Origin: Nitrosospira sp. Nsp11
GTDB lineage: Bacteria; Pseudomonadota; Gammaproteobacteria; Burkholderiales; Nitrosomonadaceae
Direction: 5' to 3'
NCBI RefSeq assembly: GCF_900142705.1
Contig: NZ_FRBV01000002.1
Coordinates: forward strand, 124,001-188,000
Length of the DNA: 64,000 bases
Shown: positions 59,720 to 64,000 of the stretch, piece after piece
Position numbering within the stretch: position 1 is the stretch's first letter
Layout of the letters: each line of letters opens with the position of its first letter
Translations under genes and position numbers: made by a program
The notes under the pieces: model-generated
Told to the model about the DNA's origin: nothing
The model's database searches: none
The model's input: only the letters and a program-made list of their open reading frames with translations

Positions 59720-60127
59720 ATGAATCACGTCAATCTCTTTGTAGCTTTTTTTGCGCTCACTGCCGCATTCACGGCAAATGCGGGCATACTGGAAAATGGG
59801 AGCTGGTCCGCTAGTGGATGCGGCGTCATGCCGGAAACACCGGTTATCGACTCGAGTAGCGCAGATGCTTTCAATCGAAGTGTCGGTGCAATTAACGCCT
59901 GGCAAAAACAAATGCAGGTCTACCATGACTGCATGATCAAGGAAGCAAATGCGGACAGCCTAACTATTAATCAAGCTGCAACGGCAGGGCAGGGACGGAT
60001 AAACGAGATAGTGGAAAAGATAAACGCAGAAGTCGCGGCGGGAAAGCAGAAGGTGGAGCAGAGCCAAAGCGCTTCTCCTTCTTTATCTCCTCCACCCGGA
60101 GCAGCCCCTGGCAGCCTGACGTATTAA
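59720..60127 (+). CDS. Small secreted helical hypothetical protein
   Basis: A 135-residue exported protein: signal peptide (1-21, ending TANAG), then a two-Cys domain (SASGCGVMP and YHDCMIKE), a helical coiled segment INEIVEKINAEVAAGKQ and a Ser/Pro-rich tail. Not recognised. Start at 59720, after GGAGACAGC. The Cys pair may form a disulfide. It lies 170 bases before the TonB receptor, with no clear link. Confidence 0.65.
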   Translation: MNHVNLFVAFFALTAAFTANAGILENGSWSASGCGVMPETPVIDSSSADAFNRSVGAINAWQKQMQVYHDCMIKEANADSLTINQAATAGQGRINEIVEKINAEVAAGKQKVEQSQSASPSLSPPPGAAPGSLTY

Positions 60128-60298
60128 ATGGAAGTCTTTGGGCTCATGGCGGCAAGGACGCTATATATGTCGATTATGCCGATGCCCGCTTCAATCAACA
60201 GCTGAACAATTCAAAATATTGGGAACAGCCTGGTCTGTACCTTCTTCATTTTGGAATGTATCGGCAACAAGTCAAAATCATTGAAGAAGTTAAATCCG

Positions 60299-62512
60299 AT
60301 GCCGGCTCCTGCGGTAATCGTATTGCTCATTCTGGCATCGGCATCAGGTTCCTTGTTGGCACAGCCGGATGCTGAGCCGGATACTCAACTGCCGGTTCGG
60401 CCAGTCGCCCAGCCAAGCGCCTCATCGTCAAGGGCTCCATCCACCCTCCATCCGGTCGTCATTACGGGTACTCGCATAGAACAATCGAGTTTCTCGTTGC
60501 CTATGTCCATAGACGTGGTGGAAGGGCTGGTGATCCAGGACTCCCAGCCCCGCGTCAATCTCTCTGAAGCGCTCTCTCGTGTTCCCGGCCTGGTCATTCA
60601 AAACCGCCAAAATTATGCCCAGGACCTGCAGGTATCCAGCCGCGGTTTTGGCGCACGCTCCACTTTCGGCATTCGCGGCATACGAATGATTGTTGACGAC
60701 ATCCCTGCCTCCATGCCCGACGGGCAAGGTCAAGCTGCCAATATCAACCTGGGTTCGACCAAGCGCATTGAAGTGCTGCGCGGCCCCTTCTCTGCTATCT
60801 ATGGCAATGCCTCCGGCGGCGTGATACAGGCATTCACCGAAGATGGTCCGGCGGAACACATGATATCCGGCACGCTGCTGGGGGGCAGCTATGGCACGAC
60901 GCGCGGTGAAATCAAGCTTGGCGGCACACTGGGTGGGACAGGTGCGGGAGGTACAGCAGGCGCGGTAGCGGGTCCGTTCAACTATATGGTCGATATTTCG
61001 CGTTTTCAGACGGACGGTTACCGCGACCACAGCGCCGCTACGCGCTACCAGGCGAGTGCAAAGCTTACCTATCGGGTCAATCAGGACGCCACGCTCACCC
61101 TGATAGCAAACGAGCTGCACCAGGGCAATACGCAGGATCCGCTCGGGCTCACGCGCTCTCAAGTGAGCGTTAACCCGCGCCAGGCGGATATAAGCGCTAC
61201 TACCTTCAATACCCGCAAGAGCATCGACAATACCCAGGGGGGCCTCGTCTATACGCATAAATTTTCTTCCGCGAACACTATCAAGCTGATAGGTTATACG
61301 GGGACCCGGCAAATTGAGCAGTTTCTCGCCGTCTCGCGCGGCGCGCAAATTCCGGCCACGAGCTCGGGAGGTGTTGTCGACCTGGATCGCGAATTTGGCG
61401 GACTCGGTTTAAGATGGATGCATCGCAGCGGGGGGGAGCGTCCTCTGACGGTCACTGCGAGCATCGATTATGAGATTTCCAAAGAAAGGCGCAAGGGATT
61501 CGAGAACTTCTCGGGGATGGCGTTGGGTGTACGCGGAGATATGCGTCGCAACGAGGACGATACGGTTTCCAGCTTCAGCCAATATGTGCAAGCCGAGTGG
61601 CAGTTTGCACCAGCGTGGATACTTTCTGCTGGAGTGCGCCATACGGAAGTGAAATTCAGGTCGGAGGATTTTTTTATCCGGTCTGATAACACTAATGACA
61701 GCGGCAGCCTGACTTTCCGCAATGTTATTCCGATACTGGGGCTGCTGTATAAGGCCACGCCCACGCTCAATCTATACGTCAGCGGGGGGGAAGGTTTTGA
61801 GACACCGACTTTTGCCGAGCTTGCCTACAGGCCGGACGGTGCAACAGGTCTCAATTTTGCGCTTCGGCCGAGCAAGAGCCGGAATGTCGAAGCAGGGGTC
61901 AAGTGGCTGGCAACGAGCAATACACGCGTCAATCTGGCACTTTTTGAAACGCTGGTTAGCGGTGAAATATTGCCTGCGACGAATTCCGGAGGCCGAACCA
62001 CTTTTCAGAATGCGGCTGACACGAGGCGCCGTGGTGTCGAGTTTTCAGCCGACTCCCGTTTTGGCGCTGATCTCTCCGCCTATTTATCTTATACCTATCT
62101 CGATGCTGAATTCCAGGATTCATATACCTACCTCCGACCGGGAGGGCTTTCCACAACCGTAGCCAATGGTAACCTTCTGCCTGGCGTGCCCCGCAATACC
62201 GCTTACATGGAGTTGGCATGGCGCCGCGGCTTGCCAGGTTTCTCGGCAGTAGCTGAAGCAATCTATCGTGACAAGGTTTTCGCAAACGATACCAATACCG
62301 AAGCCGCTAAACGATATGGCATCGCAAATATCCGGTTCTCCTATTCGCATCAGATCGGCGGCTGGAAGCTCAGCGAATTCTTGCGGTTGGACAATATCAC
62401 CGATACGCAATATGTGGGCTCGGTAATCGTAAACGAAGGGAACAGCCGCTTTTACGAACCTGCGCCGGGGAGGAACGTAATAGTGGGGATGAGCGCAAGG
62501 TACACATTTTAG
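60299..62512 (+). CDS. TonB-dependent outer-membrane receptor
   Basis: An outer-membrane TonB-gated receptor of about 737 residues. After a signal peptide (VIVLLILASASGSLLAQ) comes a TonB-box-like HPVVITGTRIE. The plug domain has LSEALSRVPGLVIQNRQNYA and TKRIEVLRGPFSAIYGNASG. A 22-strand barrel with Ton-dependent features ends MSARYTF. The ligand is unknown; FecA/CirA-like siderophore receptors and other substrate types share this layout. The start is uncertain: ATG 60299 is preferred, but TTG 60281 or 60251 in frame would add a basic N-region. Confidence 0.93.
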   Translation: MPAPAVIVLLILASASGSLLAQPDAEPDTQLPVRPVAQPSASSSRAPSTLHPVVITGTRIEQSSFSLPMSIDVVEGLVIQDSQPRVNLSEALSRVPGLVIQNRQNYAQDLQVSSRGFGARSTFGIRGIRMIVDDIPASMPDGQGQAANINLGSTKRIEVLRGPFSAIYGNASGGVIQAFTEDGPAEHMISGTLLGGSYGTTRGEIKLGGTLGGTGAGGTAGAVAGPFNYMVDISRFQTDGYRDHSAATRYQASAKLTYRVNQDATLTLIANELHQGNTQDPLGLTRSQVSVNPRQADISATTFNTRKSIDNTQGGLVYTHKFSSANTIKLIGYTGTRQIEQFLAVSRGAQIPATSSGGVVDLDREFGGLGLRWMHRSGGERPLTVTASIDYEISKERRKGFENFSGMALGVRGDMRRNEDDTVSSFSQYVQAEWQFAPAWILSAGVRHTEVKFRSEDFFIRSDNTNDSGSLTFRNVIPILGLLYKATPTLNLYVSGGEGFETPTFAELAYRPDGATGLNFALRPSKSRNVEAGVKWLATSNTRVNLALFETLVSGEILPATNSGGRTTFQNAADTRRRGVEFSADSRFGADLSAYLSYTYLDAEFQDSYTYLRPGGLSTTVANGNLLPGVPRNTAYMELAWRRGLPGFSAVAEAIYRDKVFANDTNTEAAKRYGIANIRFSYSHQIGGWKLSEFLRLDNITDTQYVGSVIVNEGNSRFYEPAPGRNVIVGMSARYTF

Positions 62513-62579
62513 CCAGCGGTTGTTTATACCTTGTGCGCTACCGTACCGAAACGTGCGGCAGTATCCCTATAATAAAAAA

Positions 62580-62617
62580 TTGGGATATGAAGGAGATATT
62601 GGGATATGAAGGAGATA
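62580..62617 (+). repeat. Tandem 19-bp duplication that copies a ribosome-binding site
   Basis: Two perfect copies (62580-62598 and 62599-62617) each contain GGATATGAAGGAG. They place a second ribosome-binding site and an in-frame ATG (62587) before the ATG at 62620 of the DUF1264 gene. Confidence 0.9.
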
Positions 62618-62619
62618 AT

Positions 62620-63441
62620 ATGGACGGGCTGCGTTTAAATTTCCGCATTATTTTATGTGTTGCTTTACTACCCGCCGCAATACCAACTGCCTCTGCAGCA
62701 GGCTCCCTCACGCAAATGGCGCAAGCAAGCTCGCTGCCTGACACGATACCCGCCGGGGAGGAAAAGACGGCCAAAACACGGGCGCTGGAGTTGGGTGCAA
62801 AACTTCTTCAAGGCAAGTCTCCATTAAAACCGTTTGACATCTATCTTGTCGGTTTTCATCCGATGAAGGATTCTCCGGAAGACCAGATGGAGGCACATCA
62901 TTACTGTCATCAGGTAAATGAGGATTTTGCACAGTGCGTATTATTTGATGACAACACGGAGGAAGCGAACCTGAATGGCATCGAATACATTATTTCCGAA
63001 AAGCTTTTTGCTGCCTTGCCGGAAGCCGAAAGAAAATACTGGCATCCTCACAATGGTGAAATTCTTACCGGGCAGCTAGTTGCCCCGGGTATTCCGAAAG
63101 CCGCGGAAAAAGAGTTGATGAAGGGGAAGATGAACAGCTATGGCAAAACCTGGCACGTCTGGAATACGGGTTATGAAGGAAACCCCGGCGATAAGATGCC
63201 ATTGGGTGCGCCGATGCTTGGCTGGTCTTTCAATCGCGATGGAGAAGCGATCCCTGGCTTGGTCGAAAAGCGGGATAAGAGGCTGAAGCTGAACAGTTCA
63301 GAAGAGCGCCGGCGGCGTGCAGACCTGGAACAGTTCGCCAGGCCTCAATCAGGCGTTGATGATCTCAAGGGGAAGTTCGCCCGGCCCACCAAAGATATCC
63401 CAGCCGTCATAGATCGGAAGAGCGCTGGCAAGGTTGACTAG
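62620..63441 (+). CDS. DUF1264 (OBAP-like) exported protein
   Basis: A 273-residue DUF1264-family protein, here with a signal peptide (ALLPAAIPTASAAG) that directs export. Key conserved segments are FHPMKDSPEDQMEAHHYCHQ, VLFDDNTEEANLNGIEYIIS and KYWHPHNGEILTGQLVAPG; the clustered His and Glu suggest a metal or ligand site. The family is known from plant oil-body-associated proteins and bacterial homologues of unknown function. The start at 62620 follows GGAGATAAT. An upstream in-frame ATG at 62587 is also served by a duplicated ribosome-binding site. Confidence 0.85.
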   Translation: MDGLRLNFRIILCVALLPAAIPTASAAGSLTQMAQASSLPDTIPAGEEKTAKTRALELGAKLLQGKSPLKPFDIYLVGFHPMKDSPEDQMEAHHYCHQVNEDFAQCVLFDDNTEEANLNGIEYIISEKLFAALPEAERKYWHPHNGEILTGQLVAPGIPKAAEKELMKGKMNSYGKTWHVWNTGYEGNPGDKMPLGAPMLGWSFNRDGEAIPGLVEKRDKRLKLNSSEERRRRADLEQFARPQSGVDDLKGKFARPTKDIPAVIDRKSAGKVD

Positions 63442-63561
63442 ACAGTGGTTCCAGCTTTACCGGCTCCGCGCCAATTACTTGGGATATTTTTCCAATCTGA
63501 TTCCCGAGCTGCCAATGCAAGTCGGCTATTCCCAATCATCATATCTTTCATGGCACCGGTT

Positions 63562-63870
63562 TCATTCGAGCCCTGCTCCGCACCGCCAACATAATTGAAA
63601 ATTACGCGGGTTTTCCTCTGTGCACACCCGGCAGAAAACCACACGTGTTTCAACCGGGGTTTTTTCGAAAGCCCTGACAATTACCTGGCCTCTTGCAAGA
63701 TCATTGTCGTCAACCACCCAAACCTCTGGATAAGCATGGGTAAAAGGGATGTCTCCGAGGCCGCCCTGCGCATGTTCATTAAACAGCCGTGCGTCTATGT
63801 TGGCGTGCCCGAGGAGATCGAGCTTGATTTGCGCTTCCATGAGATTGGCGGCGGTACAGAGTTTTTTCAT
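63562..63870 (-). CDS. DUF2007 protein with C-terminal zinc ribbon
   Basis: A 102-residue protein: a DUF2007 / putative signal-transducing fold (KKLCTAANLMEAQIKLDLLG and VWVVDDNDLARGQVIV) followed by a zinc-ribbon-like tail FCRVCTEENPRNFQLCWRC. The family has been suggested to be a signalling module, but no activity is shown. The start at 63870 is used since an ATG six codons earlier lacks a ribosome-binding site, whereas AGGAAATT precedes 63870. Confidence 0.85.
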   Translation of the reverse strand: MKKLCTAANLMEAQIKLDLLGHANIDARLFNEHAQGGLGDIPFTHAYPEVWVVDDNDLARGQVIVRAFEKTPVETRVVFCRVCTEENPRNFQLCWRCGAGLE

Positions 63871-63962
63871 ATTCGAAATTTCCTGCACGGTTATTCGCCA
63901 AGCTTATCAAAAAATACTCCGCAATAATTTTCTTCAGGGACATCGCAGATAGATTGACTCGC

Positions 63963-64000
63963 ATGAGCGCTATTGATCAGGATAGCATAGAAAAAATACC
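63963..64000 (+). CDS. Start of a gene cut by the window edge (uncertain)
   Basis: An ATG at 63963 opens MSAIDQDSIEKI before the window ends. It could be the N-terminus of a real gene running out of the window; too little is present to name it. No strong ribosome-binding site is seen. Confidence 0.3.
   Translation, partial: MSAIDQDSIEKI

Overview
This 64 kb window is a chromosomal segment of a Gram-negative bacterium, most likely a betaproteobacterium of the ammonia-oxidising family Nitrosomonadaceae (Nitrosospira-like). The evidence is contextual. It has a complete System I cytochrome c maturation operon (ccmABCDEFGHI), a norCBQD nitric oxide reductase operon, heme A synthase, a SCO protein, PEP-CTERM exported proteins, and the betaproteobacterial blocks smpB/ratA/rnfH...guaB-guaA and pyrG-eno-ftsB. 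No amo, hao or rRNA gene is present, so the genus is inferred.

Layout. 0.2-8.2 kb: a broken Crp/Fnr regulator, small stress-type proteins (YqjD/ElaB-like, BON lipoprotein, CsbD, a 49-residue membrane peptide), a PEP-CTERM GDSL esterase, a hybrid histidine kinase and an orphan sulfate-binding protein. 8.3-16.4 kb: guaA, guaB, rnfH and ratA on the minus strand with smpB divergent. An AlkA-type glycosylase, a DUF6607 lipoprotein, a cupin and a DUF2945 protein sit between rnfH and guaB. 16.5-25.1 kb: heme A synthase, then the nine-gene ccm operon on the minus strand. 25.5-32.7 kb: VOC and DUF5996 proteins, tadA, an L,D-transpeptidase, pyrG, eno and ftsB. 32.9-35.8 kb: a three-gene minus-strand operon of a secreted beta-propeller, a SCO copper-chaperone-like protein and a small secreted protein, closed by a good intrinsic terminator. 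35.9-37.2 kb: a gene graveyard with a decayed IS3-family element and a [2Fe-2S] domain scrap. 37.2-46.5 kb: a 1287-residue autotransporter, yaeQ, a broken metal ABC permease, a GH13 glucosidase and a decayed PEP-CTERM protein. 46.6-54.4 kb: an amino-acid permease, a second AlkA-type glycosylase, then norD, norQ, norB, norC and an unlisted 43-residue membrane protein gene upstream of norC. 54.6-64 kb: a zinc alcohol dehydrogenase, an ada / 2OG-oxygenase / alkB adaptive-response operon, several secreted unknowns, a TonB-dependent receptor, a DUF1264 protein and a DUF2007 zinc-ribbon protein.

How it works together. The ccm operon supplies covalent heme attachment for c-type cytochromes such as the diheme NorC here. 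NorQ and NorD are the usual activation partners of the NorCB core. Five DNA-alkylation repair genes (two AlkA-like, Ada, AlkB and an associated 2OG oxygenase) lie in the same window as NO detoxification, which fits a lifestyle exposed to nitrosating chemistry; that link is inference.

The best candidate for an undescribed system is the propeller-SCO-secreted protein operon at 32944-35818. The propeller carries one histidine at a similar place in each of seven apparent blades, and a copper-chaperone-type gene follows it. This recalls the copper-centre propeller of nitrous oxide reductase without showing homology. Secondary items are the 43-residue protein upstream of NorC, a perfect 23-bp inverted repeat inside the ccm operon, and a cluster of frameshifted genes. 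I saw no tRNA, rRNA or CRISPR array.
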